From Rhizomicrobium electricum (GTDB lineage Bacteria > Pseudomonadota > Alphaproteobacteria > Micropepsales > Micropepsaceae): 64,000 nucleotides of DNA. The position numbers and the translations under genes are program-made. The stretch is from NCBI RefSeq assembly GCF_011762045.1, contig NZ_JAASQS010000004.1, positions 62,001 to 126,000 on the forward strand. Direction: 5' to 3'. Within the stretch, counting starts at the first letter, position 1. Each line of letters opens with the position of its first letter. Below, piece by piece: positions 9,575 through 17,787 of this stretch. The notes below the pieces were generated by a model, which worked only from the letters and a program-made list of their open reading frames with translations, ran no database searches and was not told where the DNA came from.

Positions 9575-12403
9575 TTACTCGTTCAGCTTGCCTTCCACCG
9601 CGCGTAGCAGGATTTCCTCGATCGCCTTCAGCCGGTCCGGATGGATGATTTTGTGGCCGTAGCCGTCGCGCACATAGAACACGTCGACCACGCGCTCGCC
9701 ATAGGTGGCGATCATCGCCGAGGAGATGCTGAGGCCGCTTTCGAACAAGGCCGTCGAGACGTCATAAAGGAAGCCGACGCGGTCGCGGCCGCGGACTTCC
9801 ACCACGGTCGCCGCGTTGGACGCCTCGTTGTCGAAATTCACCCGGCTCGGCACGTTGAAGGCGCTGGCTCTGGTTTTCGCCGGGCGCTTGGCGAACAGGG
9901 CGCGCGGTACGGTTTCGCCGCGTACGATCTTCAGGATGGTCTGCTTCAGGCGTTCGACCCGCGTGGCATCGCCGAACGGTCCGCCGTCGGCGTCCTGCAC
10001 CGAGAAAATATCGAGCGCGAAGCCGTCCGAGGTCGTGAACACCTTGGCGTCGACGATGGAGCCGCCTGCGGCCGCCATGGCACCGGTGACCTGCGCGAAC
10101 AGGCCGGGATGGTCGGGCGTATAGACGGTGATCTCGGTCACCGCGCGGAAGGCATTCGAGACGGCATCGAGCGCCAAGAGTTCGCCCTTGGCGTCGGCTT
10201 CGGTCATCATCCGCGCATGGCGGACATGGGCCTCGGTGTCGATCGTCAGCCAATAGGTATCGTAATGACGGCTGATCTGGCGCTCGCGCTCTTCCTGCGG
10301 CATGTCGCCGAGTTGCTGCTCCAGCGCCGCTTTGGCGTCTTCGACGCGGGCCGAATGCGAGCGCGTCTGGTCGCCGCCCGAGATCAACGATTCCGCTTCA
10401 TAGAAAAGCTCGCGCAGGAGTTGGCCCTTCCAGCCGTTCCACACGCCCGGCCCGACGGCGCGGATGTCGGCGACCGTCAGTACCAAGAGCATGCGCAGGT
10501 ATTCCGGCGACTGCACCATCTCGACGAAATCGCGCACCGTCTTGGGATCGGCGATGTCGCGGCGCTGGGCGGTGTCGCTCATGACGAGATGATGCTCGAC
10601 CAGCCAGCACACCGTGGCGGTGTCGTCTTCGGAGAGCCCCCATCTGAGGCAGCAATGACGGGCGATCTCGGCGCCGATCTTGGAATGATCGCCGGGCAGG
10701 CCCTTGGCGATGTCGTGCAGCAGCAAGGCGCAATAGAGCACCTGGCGCTTGGCGATGCGCTTCATGATGTCGTGGGCGATCGGATGATCGTCCTGCATGC
10801 CGCCGTGCTCGATCTTGGCGACGTTGCCGACGGCGCGGATGAGATGCTCGTCGACCGTATAGTGGTGATACATGTTGAATTGCATCAGCGCCACGATGCG
10901 TCCGAACTCCGGCACGAAGCGTCCGAGCACGCCGGATTCGTTCATCCGCTTCAGCGCTTTTTCCGGATCGTTCTTGGACGACAGGCATTCGAGAAACAGC
11001 TTGTTGGCCTCGGGATCGGCGCGCAGCTTGTCGTCGATGAGGTCGAGCGACCGGGTAATGGTCCGAAGCGCATCGGGATGGACCGGAATGCCCTTGGTGT
11101 CGGCCATGTGATAGATGCGCAGGAGATTGACCGGGTCCTTCTTGAAGATGTCGGGACGCGCATTGATGCGGCCGGATTCGACGAAGAAATCGTCGTCATT
11201 GGTCCTCAGCCGCATAAATCCCGGCATGATGCGCGCAAGCGAGTGGCGGGTCTTCTTGCGGTTCTGGACTTCGAGCGCCTTGCAGAAGATGCGCGTCAGT
11301 CCGCCGACATCCTTGGCGACCAGGAAGTAGGCGCGCATGAAGTTCTCGACCGCCTCGCGCGGGTTCTCGCTCGTATAGCCCATCGCGCTGGCGACGCCCG
11401 GCTGGGCATCGAACGACAGCCGTTCTTCGGCGCGGCCCATCAGATAGTGCAGCCGCACGCGCACGTCCCACAGGAAGGCTTCCGCCTTGCGGAAGGTCTC
11501 GAATTCGTCCTTGGTGAAGACGTTGTATTTGACGAGTTCGGCGGCGTCGTAGACGTGGTAGAGGTACTTGCCGATCCAGAACAGCGTCTGCAGATCGCGA
11601 AGCCCGCCTTTGCCTTCCTTGATGTTGGGTTCGACCAGGAAGCGGCTTTCGCCTTGCAGACGGTGGCGCTCCTCGCGTTCGGCGAGCTTGGCTTCGACGA
11701 ATTCCTGACCCGAGCCGGTGGCGACTTCACTCCAGAATACCTTGCGCAACTGGTCGTAGAGCCCGAGATCGCCCCACAGATAGCGCGCCTCGAGAATGGC
11801 GGTGCAGATGGTGACGTCTTGCTTGGCCAGCCGCACGCACTCCGGCAGCGAGCGCGTGGCGTGGCCGACCTTCAGCCCGAGATCCCACAGCATGTAGAGA
11901 ATGAATTCGATGACGCGCTCGTCCCACTCGGTCGGTTTGTTGGGGCGGATGAAGAGCAGATCGACATCGGAGCCGGGCGCCAGTTCGCCGCGGCCGTAAC
12001 CGCCGGTGGCCACCACGGTGAGATGCTCGGATGCATTCTTCTTCGACCGGGGAAAGAACGCCTTGACGGCGAAGTCATACAGCACCTGGATGACGGCATC
12101 CTGGATCGCCGAAAGCTGCCGTGCCGCTTCCTGTCCGTGCAGCCGGCCGGTAACGACCTGGTCCTTGACCCGTGCGCGGGCGTTCTGGAATGCGCCTTTG
12201 ATGACCAGCAGGGCCTCTTTGCGCAGCTCGTCTTTGGCGGCGATGCGCTGACCGAGCGCGAACAGGTCCTGGCGCAGTACCTCGCCGTCGAGCGGCACGA
12301 TACGCGGCGTTTTCTTGGCTGCACTCACCGGCGGGTAATCCTTCGATCCGAAGGCCATCAAAAAGCGGGTTGCGCCCAAAGGCAAGGCGCTAAAGCGCTT
12401 CAC
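9575..12403 (-). CDS. glnD: Bifunctional [protein-PII] uridylyltransferase/uridylyl-removing enzyme
   Basis: Nitrogen sensor that uridylylates PII when glutamine is low and removes UMP when it is high. Domains over 942 residues: nucleotidyltransferase with GGYGRGELAPGSDVDLLFI near residue 120; helical GlnD linker; HD phosphohydrolase with ALLLHDIAKGLPGDHSKIG near residue 535; two C-terminal ACT domains (TEITVYTPDHPGLFAQVTGA and VVEVRGRDRVGFLYDVSTAL) for glutamine sensing. All catalytic motifs look intact. The listed start is a GTG; an ATG 15 codons later (12358) is an equally good start since neither has a clear ribosome binding site. Confidence 0.96.
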   Translation of the reverse strand: MKRFSALPLGATRFLMAFGSKDYPPVSAAKKTPRIVPLDGEVLRQDLFALGQRIAAKDELRKEALLVIKGAFQNARARVKDQVVTGRLHGQEAARQLSAIQDAVIQVLYDFAVKAFFPRSKKNASEHLTVVATGGYGRGELAPGSDVDLLFIRPNKPTEWDERVIEFILYMLWDLGLKVGHATRSLPECVRLAKQDVTICTAILEARYLWGDLGLYDQLRKVFWSEVATGSGQEFVEAKLAEREERHRLQGESRFLVEPNIKEGKGGLRDLQTLFWIGKYLYHVYDAAELVKYNVFTKDEFETFRKAEAFLWDVRVRLHYLMGRAEERLSFDAQPGVASAMGYTSENPREAVENFMRAYFLVAKDVGGLTRIFCKALEVQNRKKTRHSLARIMPGFMRLRTNDDDFFVESGRINARPDIFKKDPVNLLRIYHMADTKGIPVHPDALRTITRSLDLIDDKLRADPEANKLFLECLSSKNDPEKALKRMNESGVLGRFVPEFGRIVALMQFNMYHHYTVDEHLIRAVGNVAKIEHGGMQDDHPIAHDIMKRIAKRQVLYCALLLHDIAKGLPGDHSKIGAEIARHCCLRWGLSEDDTATVCWLVEHHLVMSDTAQRRDIADPKTVRDFVEMVQSPEYLRMLLVLTVADIRAVGPGVWNGWKGQLLRELFYEAESLISGGDQTRSHSARVEDAKAALEQQLGDMPQEERERQISRHYDTYWLTIDTEAHVRHARMMTEADAKGELLALDAVSNAFRAVTEITVYTPDHPGLFAQVTGAMAAAGGSIVDAKVFTTSDGFALDIFSVQDADGGPFGDATRVERLKQTILKIVRGETVPRALFAKRPAKTRASAFNVPSRVNFDNEASNAATVVEVRGRDRVGFLYDVSTALFESGLSISSAMIATYGERVVDVFYVRDGYGHKIIHPDRLKAIEEILLRAVEGKLNE

Positions 12404-12446
12404 CGAAAGGTGGATTCCGGCCTCGGGCAGGAACGTGCGGGAATGC

Positions 12447-12773
12447 CTACGGGCCGCCTAAAGTTTGGGCACGAACCCAGGCGAGATAATCCGGAGAGCC
12501 GCTTTCGATGGGCAAAACCAGAAAGCAGGGCACTTCATAGGGGTGGAGCTGCCGGGCCGCGGCGATGACCTGCTCCGCCAGGGCACGGCGGGTCTTGAAC
12601 AAGGCCGCGATTTCCGTCGCCGTCTCGCGCTTGCCTTGCCAGGCGTAAACGGATGTGATCGGCGCCGACAGGTTGGCGCACGCCGCCAGTTTGGCGTCGA
12701 CGAGATGCTCCGCAACCGTCAGGGCCGAAGCCTGATCGGGAAAGGTCGAATAGACGAAGACGTAATCGCTCAT
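12447..12773 (-). CDS. cutA: CutA1-family divalent-cation tolerance protein
   Basis: Small trimeric ferredoxin-like protein linked to copper tolerance in E. coli; its real role is uncertain. The 108 residues contain the signature CANLSAPITSVYAWQGKRE and the C-terminal HPYEVPCFLVLPI. The frame is open 26 codons further upstream but homologues begin at SDYVFVYSTFPDQ, so that ATG is used. It diverges from the VOC gene with about 40 bp between start codons. Confidence 0.92.
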   Translation of the reverse strand: MSDYVFVYSTFPDQASALTVAEHLVDAKLAACANLSAPITSVYAWQGKRETATEIAALFKTRRALAEQVIAAARQLHPYEVPCFLVLPIESGSPDYLAWVRAQTLGGP

Positions 12774-12813
12774 CCCGTGCACTATAGCGGTCTCGTTCGA
12801 TGGAGAGAATGGC

Positions 12814-13182
12814 ATGGCAAAGATCACCGGCCTGGGCGGAATATTCTTCAAGTCGCCCGATCCGAAAACGCTGGCGGCTTGGTATCGCGATGTTCTCGGT
12901 CTGGAGCTGGCCGAACACGGCGTCGCGATGCTGTCCTACGACGCGCCGGGACATCCGCCGTTTGTGGTGTGGACTCCGTTTGCCGCCGACACCAACTATT
13001 TCGCGCCGTCCAGCCGCGAACTGATGGTCAATTTCGCCGTCGACGATCTCGACGGCTTCGTTGCGATGCTGACGGAAAAAAGCATCGCGGTGCTCGGCCG
13101 CGAGGATTACGACTACGGCCGCTTCGCCTGGATCATGGATCCGGACGGCACCAAGATCGAGTTGTGGGAACCGAAGGAGTAG
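12814..13182 (+). CDS. VOC (glyoxalase/bleomycin-resistance) superfamily protein
   Basis: A 122-residue protein with the two beta-alpha-beta-beta-beta modules of the VOC fold: GIFFKSPDPKTLAAWYRDVL and the later LMVNFAVDDLDGFVAML, ending in WIMDPDGTKIELWEP, a typical metal-ligand Glu context. The superfamily includes glyoxalases, dioxygenases and resistance proteins, and sequence alone does not fix the substrate. It is convergent with the CheY-like gene, stops 9 bp apart. Confidence 0.85.
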   Translation: MAKITGLGGIFFKSPDPKTLAAWYRDVLGLELAEHGVAMLSYDAPGHPPFVVWTPFAADTNYFAPSSRELMVNFAVDDLDGFVAMLTEKSIAVLGREDYDYGRFAWIMDPDGTKIELWEPKE

Positions 13183-13191
13183 GCCCGCGCC

Positions 13192-13554
13192 TCAGGCGAG
13201 AACCTTATCGACCACCCGGCGCAATTGGTCGGCGGAGAACGGTTTCACGATCCAGCCCGTGGCGCCGGCTTTTTTGGCCTGCTGCATCACGCCGGGACTC
13301 GACTCCGTCGTGATGAACACGATCGGCACGCCGTTGTGATCGGCGCGCTGGCGGATGTTTTGGATGAAAGCGAGGCCGTCCATTTCCGGCATGTTGAGAT
13401 CGGTCAGTATCAGATCGAATTTCGACCGTCCGGCAAGGGCGAGTCCTTGCACGCCGTTGGCGGCTTCTCTGACGACGTGACCTAGTCCCGTCAATGCCAG
13501 CCTGATCGCGTCCCGCACACTCGCAGAATCATCCAGCACAAGAATCGACGCCAT
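13192..13554 (-). CDS. CheY-like single-domain response regulator
   Basis: A 120-residue stand-alone receiver. Acidic pair D8-D9, phospho-acceptor D52 in LILTDLNMPEMDG, switch Thr in VFITTESS, and conserved Lys in TGWIVKPF are all present. There is no output domain, so it acts by protein contact, as in chemotaxis or phosphorelays. No che genes are nearby; its kinase and target are unknown. Confidence 0.9.
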   Translation of the reverse strand: MASILVLDDSASVRDAIRLALTGLGHVVREAANGVQGLALAGRSKFDLILTDLNMPEMDGLAFIQNIRQRADHNGVPIVFITTESSPGVMQQAKKAGATGWIVKPFSADQLRRVVDKVLA

Positions 13555-13670
13555 CGCACGCCCCTTCGAAATTCGTCGGCGGGAAAATTCGCATATGGGG
13601 AGAGCGGCGCAACCGGCGGCCTGATACGACCTTTACGACAAGTTAGGAGAAACTATAACGATCCCGGAAA

Positions 13671-13699
13671 CGAAACGGCGCGGAATTGCTCCCGCGCCG
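13671..13699 (-). terminator. Terminator hairpin after the carboxylesterase gene
   Basis: Stem CGGCGCGG / CCGCGCCG (13676-13683 with 13692-13699), read on the minus strand just past the stop at 13712 and followed there by TTTCGTTT. The sequence is nearly the same as the hairpin at 15514-15537 on the other side of the gene. Confidence 0.7.
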
Positions 13700-13711
13700 C
13701 TCGCCGAATTC

Positions 13712-15391
13712 TCAAGCCAGTAGAATTTTCCGCACCGCGCCTTCGGGATCGTCGATCATGCCGCAGTGGTTGTCGAACACCATGGTCTGGCAGCGGACCG
13801 GATCGCTCGGCGTCCAGGCCAGACCCGGCTGGCTGGGATTGCCGGTGCGGGCGAAATTGGCCCATGCCGTCGCCATTTTCTTGGCCAGTGCCTGCGCTTC
13901 CGGCGTATTGCCGGTCCCCTGTTCGCAGCGCTTGGTGTTGTCGAAGCAGAAGGCCAGTTCGGCCGTGTGCCAAGCCCCCATGAAGCCGTCGAGCATCGGC
14001 GACTGCCACGAGAACCAGTAGGTGTAGACCGGCGCGCCGCCTTGGTCGTGCTTCAGTTTGGCCATGCGCTGCACATTGTTGCGGATGGCTAGGCCGGCGA
14101 CGCCATAGGACAGCGTGCGGATCTGCTTTTCGGGATGGGCTTTCTTCATGGCGGCGATGAGGGCATCGGCTTTGGCGGCGCCATAGCCTTGCGTGAGCTG
14201 CTCGCGCCATTGCGCTTCGGTCGGATTGTTGCGGTAGATGCCGGCTTCTTCGCTGACCGAGCCGATCAGCATCGGCACCCGCTTGGAAACCTCGGGCGCC
14301 ACATCCTGGAAGGAGCGCACGTTGATGATCTTGCCGTCCAGTGTCGGGCTCCAGCCCACGCGCGGCGTGGTGGGCATCGGTCCCGGCACGAAAAATCCGC
14401 GCCACGGCGGATTCATCTTGGCGGCCACGGCATTGCCGGTGGCGAACAGCTTCGCCCATTCCACTTTCTGCAACGCCGCGATGTCGCCGACGCCGAGTTC
14501 CTTGAAGATCTGGCGGGCGTATTCCTTGGATTGTTCCGCGGTGGGAATGAGACCGCCGCCGCCCGATTGCACCGAGGCGCGATGGATGAGCCCCGCCGCC
14601 GACGGCATGCCGAGCAAGGTGGTCACCTTGGAGCCGCCGCCCGACTGGCCGTAGATCATGACGCGATCGGGATCGCCGCCAAAATTGGCGATATTCTCGT
14701 GTACCCAGCGCAACGCCGCGACGAGATCCGTCATGCCGACATTGGCCGAGCCTTCGTAAGCGGCGCCGCCGAGTTCGGAGACATCGAGGAAGCCGAGCGC
14801 ATTGAGGCGGTGGTTGACCGAAACCTGGACGACGTCGTGGTGGCGCGCCATCTGGGCGCCTTCATGGCTGGGAAGTTCGTACGACGATCCGAACGAGAAT
14901 CCGCCGCCATGGAAATAGACCATCACGGCGCGCTTGCCGGTGAGGCTCGGTGTCCAGATGTTGAGCTTGAGCATGTCCTCGCTCATCGGGCCGTCGTCCC
15001 AGTCCTGCAGGAACGATTGCTCGATGGATGTGAAGTCGTGCAGGTTTTGCGGGCAATTGTCCCCGTAAATCAGCGCCGGATATTCGTCGTCCCAGGGCTT
15101 GGGCGGCTTGGCCGGCAGCCAACGGTTTTCGCCGGCGGTTGTTGCGCCGTAGGGAATTCCTTTGAAGGTGAAAACCCCGCCGTCGACGAAGCCGCGTACC
15201 TTGCCGTACTGCGTTTTGGCGATCGCGCTGCGTGGCGTCGTACAGTTCCCCGGCGCCTGATGCGCGGCGGTCTTGATGCTGCCGACGGCGCCCGCTTCGT
15301 GCGGCAGGGCAATGCCGGCGCCCGCGACGGCCGAAAGCAACATCGCACTCCGGCGATTGATGCCATTCTCTTCTTTTGTGTTCCTGGTCAT
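13712..15391 (-). CDS. Secreted type B carboxylesterase (alpha/beta hydrolase)
   Basis: A 559-residue esterase of the carboxylesterase/cholinesterase family. The nucleophile elbow is IYGQSGGGSK near residue 250; the acid is likely the Glu of GSVSEEAGIYRN and the His that of GAWHTAELAFCFDN. The oxyanion region is VYFHGGGFSFGSS. The N-terminus has NRRSAMLLSAVAGAGIAL, a twin-arginine-type signal, so it is probably exported folded. The start chosen has AGGAGGGA seven bases upstream; ten codons upstream there is a second ATG without such a site. A perfect 7-bp-arm palindrome lies 22 bp upstream of the start. The substrate is unknown. Confidence 0.88.
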   Translation of the reverse strand: MTRNTKEENGINRRSAMLLSAVAGAGIALPHEAGAVGSIKTAAHQAPGNCTTPRSAIAKTQYGKVRGFVDGGVFTFKGIPYGATTAGENRWLPAKPPKPWDDEYPALIYGDNCPQNLHDFTSIEQSFLQDWDDGPMSEDMLKLNIWTPSLTGKRAVMVYFHGGGFSFGSSYELPSHEGAQMARHHDVVQVSVNHRLNALGFLDVSELGGAAYEGSANVGMTDLVAALRWVHENIANFGGDPDRVMIYGQSGGGSKVTTLLGMPSAAGLIHRASVQSGGGGLIPTAEQSKEYARQIFKELGVGDIAALQKVEWAKLFATGNAVAAKMNPPWRGFFVPGPMPTTPRVGWSPTLDGKIINVRSFQDVAPEVSKRVPMLIGSVSEEAGIYRNNPTEAQWREQLTQGYGAAKADALIAAMKKAHPEKQIRTLSYGVAGLAIRNNVQRMAKLKHDQGGAPVYTYWFSWQSPMLDGFMGAWHTAELAFCFDNTKRCEQGTGNTPEAQALAKKMATAWANFARTGNPSQPGLAWTPSDPVRCQTMVFDNHCGMIDDPEGAVRKILLA

Positions 15392-15412
15392 GGACAATCC
15401 CTCCTGGTTCTT

Positions 15413-15431
15413 GTCTGACAATAGGTCAGAC
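15413..15431. promoter_or_regulatory. Operator-like palindrome upstream of the carboxylesterase
   Basis: Perfect 7-bp arms GTCTGAC and GTCAGAC around a 5-bp centre, 22 bp before the esterase start codon. The shape resembles GntR/FadR-type operators (GTC-nnn-GAC cores); no GntR gene is in the window, so the binding protein is unknown. Confidence 0.5.
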
Positions 15432-15513
15432 CTTTATCAAAAGGTTGTCCAGCGCTGCTGCCGGTGCATTTGGTCGGTGGTGCGATTGTGACCGCCGGCG
15501 CACAAAAACGAAA

Positions 15514-15537
15514 CGGCGTGGGATTGCTCCCACGCCG
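15514..15537 (-). terminator. Hairpin between cold shock gene and carboxylesterase
   Basis: Nine-base stem CGGCGTGGG / CCCACGCCG with loop ATTGCT. On the minus strand it lies 70 bp past the cold shock gene stop and is followed by TTTCGTTTTTG, so it most likely ends that transcript. Confidence 0.7.
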
Positions 15538-15607
15538 CTCGCTTGTTTGATGGTCACACCGCCTATCGCGAAACCGCTAGGGCGATGCTCCCGTCAAGTC
15601 CTTCAGC

Positions 15608-15811
15608 TCAGACGAGCTTGAGGTTGACCGCCTTGGGGCCGCGCTTGTCGGCTTCGACGTCGAAGCTGACCTTCTGGCCTTCATTGAGCCCGCGGAGACC
15701 CGCAGCCTGCACGGCGGTCATATGGACGAACACGTCCTTTCCGCCGCCTTCCGGCGCGATGAATCCGAAGCCCTTGGTGGTGTTGAAGAACTTGACTTGA
15801 CCGATGGTCAT
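15608..15811 (-). CDS. Cold shock domain protein (CspA family)
   Basis: A 67-residue OB-fold RNA/DNA-binding protein. RNP1 is KGFGFIAPE and RNP2 is DVFVHMTAV; the opening IGQVKFFNTTKG is typical. Such proteins act as RNA chaperones and may be cold or growth-phase induced. It is monocistronic, with a hairpin downstream and a long untranslated region upstream. A second, about 75% similar copy is at 22580-22783. Confidence 0.95.
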   Translation of the reverse strand: MTIGQVKFFNTTKGFGFIAPEGGGKDVFVHMTAVQAAGLRGLNEGQKVSFDVEADKRGPKAVNLKLV

Positions 15812-16144
15812 GACGGCTTTCTCCTGAAAGCATTGGTAGTGTCTGCCCCGAACACCATGTTCGTTGCAGTCGTCAAAGTCGCGTCAGTGTTTTCAGGAAA
15901 AGCGTCGTAGTCGTCACTCCAGGCCAGTCCCCTCGCGGGCTACTACGTCCCGAAAGGAGAGGTTGGGCGCGCTTGAAACTTGTCTCTGTGGCTTGCGCGG
16001 CCTCGACGGCGGAATCCTTAGCTGACGCTCCGCATTTAGGCAAGACGGGGGCAAAACCGCCTACTTTAGCGGTATTCTAATCTGTGTCATGCCAGCCTTT
16101 ACCGGCCCGGTTAGGCCGGAAAAGGCGCCGGGCTCGGTCCGGGA
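15812..16144. other. Intergenic region: cold shock promoter/leader and a hairpin
   Basis: No gene is evident. The left part must carry the promoter and 5' leader of the cold shock gene. At 16095-16126 there is a stem GCCTTT-A-CCGGCC with GGCCGG-A-AAAGGC (12 pairs, one A-A mismatch, loop CGGTTA), 19 bp past the stop of the TPR gene; without a U-run it may act as a transcript-end stabiliser. Confidence 0.5.
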
Positions 16145-17050
16145 TCAGTCCTCGGCGACCACTTGCATCGGCTCGGCCATCTGCTGCTTCAGCTTGCCTT
16201 GCCATAACAGGATGCGGTCGCGGTGGGCCTGGAACTCCTTGTCGTCGGCCGGGATCAGCTCGAGATAAGCCTTCATGTGATAGACCGCGTTCTCGTAATC
16301 GCCGGTCTGCGCATAGACCATCGCGGCGTTGTAATGGCCGTTGGGCCACAAGGGCTCCAATGCCAGACCGCTTTCGAACTGGTTCAGCGCGTCATCGAAA
16401 TTTTTGGCGTTGACCGCATCGACGCCGAGCATGCCGTACTGGCGCACCTCGTCGGACAGCGCAGGTTTGTCCTTGGCATCGCGGAAAGCGTTGGCCTTGG
16501 CTTTGAACGCGTCCCAGCCGGCGGCGCGTTTGGCGGCTTCGCACGGCTTGGGCCAGGGGGCGCGCTGCGACTTGTATGCGAGCGATATATGCTCGGTGCG
16601 GTGCAAGGTCCCGTTCGGGTTGACCTCCGCGACAAGGGTTTCGCCGCTGATCTCGATCGTGTTGCCGCCGTTGGTGAGTTTGTAGTTGCGGTCGATCTTC
16701 GGTCGCCGCGCCGCAATTTCGGCCACCGCCACGGGGCCGACTACCGTGCCCTGAAACATCAGGGTCAGATCGTCCTGGCCGAGCACGCTGCGATAGTTCA
16801 TTTCGGCGGCGCCGCCCCGGTAATAGCCGCGCGGCACCGCCTTGGCGCCGAAATCGTAGATGGTGGTGATGTAATAGCCTTCGCCTTGGCGGCGCAGGAG
16901 GAAGCCGGTCACCTGGTTCGGCCGCCCTTTGATGTTGCTCGAGGCATCGTCGATCCAGCGCCCCTCCAGGGTCAGCGGACAAGTATCTTGCGCCAATGCG
17001 GACGGGATGAGGGCGAAAGCGGCTGCTGCGGCGAGGAGAATGCGTTTCAT
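16145..17050 (-). CDS. Secreted protein with C-terminal TPR-like repeats
   Basis: A 301-residue protein with a clear signal peptide (MKRILLAAAAAFALIPSA, cleavage after ALA). The middle part is unrecognised and beta-rich. Residues about 215-275 form TPR-type helices: MLGVDAVNAKNFDDALNQFE followed by NGHYNAAMVYAQTGDYENAV and MKAYLELIP. It is probably periplasmic. It lies 6 bp downstream of the SodC-like gene on the same strand, so the two are an operon. A GTGAGG ribosome binding site supports the start. Function not known. Confidence 0.75.
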   Translation of the reverse strand: MKRILLAAAAAFALIPSALAQDTCPLTLEGRWIDDASSNIKGRPNQVTGFLLRRQGEGYYITTIYDFGAKAVPRGYYRGGAAEMNYRSVLGQDDLTLMFQGTVVGPVAVAEIAARRPKIDRNYKLTNGGNTIEISGETLVAEVNPNGTLHRTEHISLAYKSQRAPWPKPCEAAKRAAGWDAFKAKANAFRDAKDKPALSDEVRQYGMLGVDAVNAKNFDDALNQFESGLALEPLWPNGHYNAAMVYAQTGDYENAVYHMKAYLELIPADDKEFQAHRDRILLWQGKLKQQMAEPMQVVAED

Positions 17051-17056
17051 GGAACC

Positions 17057-17587
17057 TCACTTGTGCTTCTTGGGAGCGCGAATGATCGTGCCGCAGGCGA
17101 GGCGGGCGCCGGCGCGGCCGTCGGGCTGGCTCAGATAGTCGTCGCTGGCGGCGTGGACGATGATCGAGACGCCGTTACGCCCGAAGATCGAGCGTTTGCC
17201 GTCGCCGAGCGAAATCGCGGTGGAATAGAGGCTGGCATGCAGGGTCCCGTCGGCGGCGGCAAACTGCAACGGCAGGTCGCCCGGTTTGGGGCCGCCTTTG
17301 GCGAAATAGCCGTGCGCGCGGCCGAGCTCGAAATCGAGTACCGGTCCGGCCGAGGCAAAGCCCGTCTTGGGATCGCACGTTCCACTGTCATGGATCAGGA
17401 CGGCGTGCGGGCCGGGCTGCAGCCCGGTCACCCGGATCTCGATCAGGACGCCGTGGGGGGCCGCCTTGAAATGGGCCTCGCCGGCGGGACGTCCGTTGAT
17501 GTCGATTATCCGGGCGGAAGCTGTCGGTCCCGCCGCAGCCGCCATGCTCAACGCCGTCGCTACGCCGATACCGAGGAGTGCGCGCAT
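17057..17587 (-). CDS. Cu/Zn superoxide dismutase-like protein with altered metal site
   Basis: A 176-residue exported protein of the SodC fold. Recognisable blocks: signal peptide at the N-terminus, GPHAVLIHDSGTC (equivalent to GxHGFHxHxxxxC), GDLPLQFAAADG, and the C-terminal VHAASDDYLSQPDGRAGARL with ACGTI. Compared with active enzymes, the first copper His of the HxH motif is Leu, the bridging His region reads LDFELG and the zinc HxGD His is gone (PKPGDLP). The remaining His of VHAASDD and both disulfide-type cysteines are kept. It therefore looks like a SodC homologue without normal dismutase chemistry. The frame is open 44 codons upstream; this start is set by the signal peptide. Confidence 0.8.
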   Translation of the reverse strand: MRALLGIGVATALSMAAAAGPTASARIIDINGRPAGEAHFKAAPHGVLIEIRVTGLQPGPHAVLIHDSGTCDPKTGFASAGPVLDFELGRAHGYFAKGGPKPGDLPLQFAAADGTLHASLYSTAISLGDGKRSIFGRNGVSIIVHAASDDYLSQPDGRAGARLACGTIIRAPKKHK

Positions 17588-17787
17588 GACCGCCCCCGAT
17601 CCGCCATTCCACTTTCCATTGTGGCCCTGCTCGGGCCGGTGCGGACGCGGACAGAAGGTCGCGTCCCGGTCCGTCCGGGCGGATTCGGGGCGCTGACGGA
17701 TCGCGACGTTGTGGTACACTTGTCGGTGTGCCCGGAAGGCCGTCCGCTGGCAATGAGACGGCTCGTGTTCGAACCAAGGGGGTAACG

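Noticed and set aside
9641..12568. Very long plus-strand frame opposite glnD
   Set aside because: It is the antisense shadow of glnD: glnD has all catalytic motifs, the shadow has none and shows His/Arg/Val-rich composition typical of antisense frames in GC-rich DNA. Similar shadows opposite uvrB, uvrC, cysI and hcp were dropped for the same reason.
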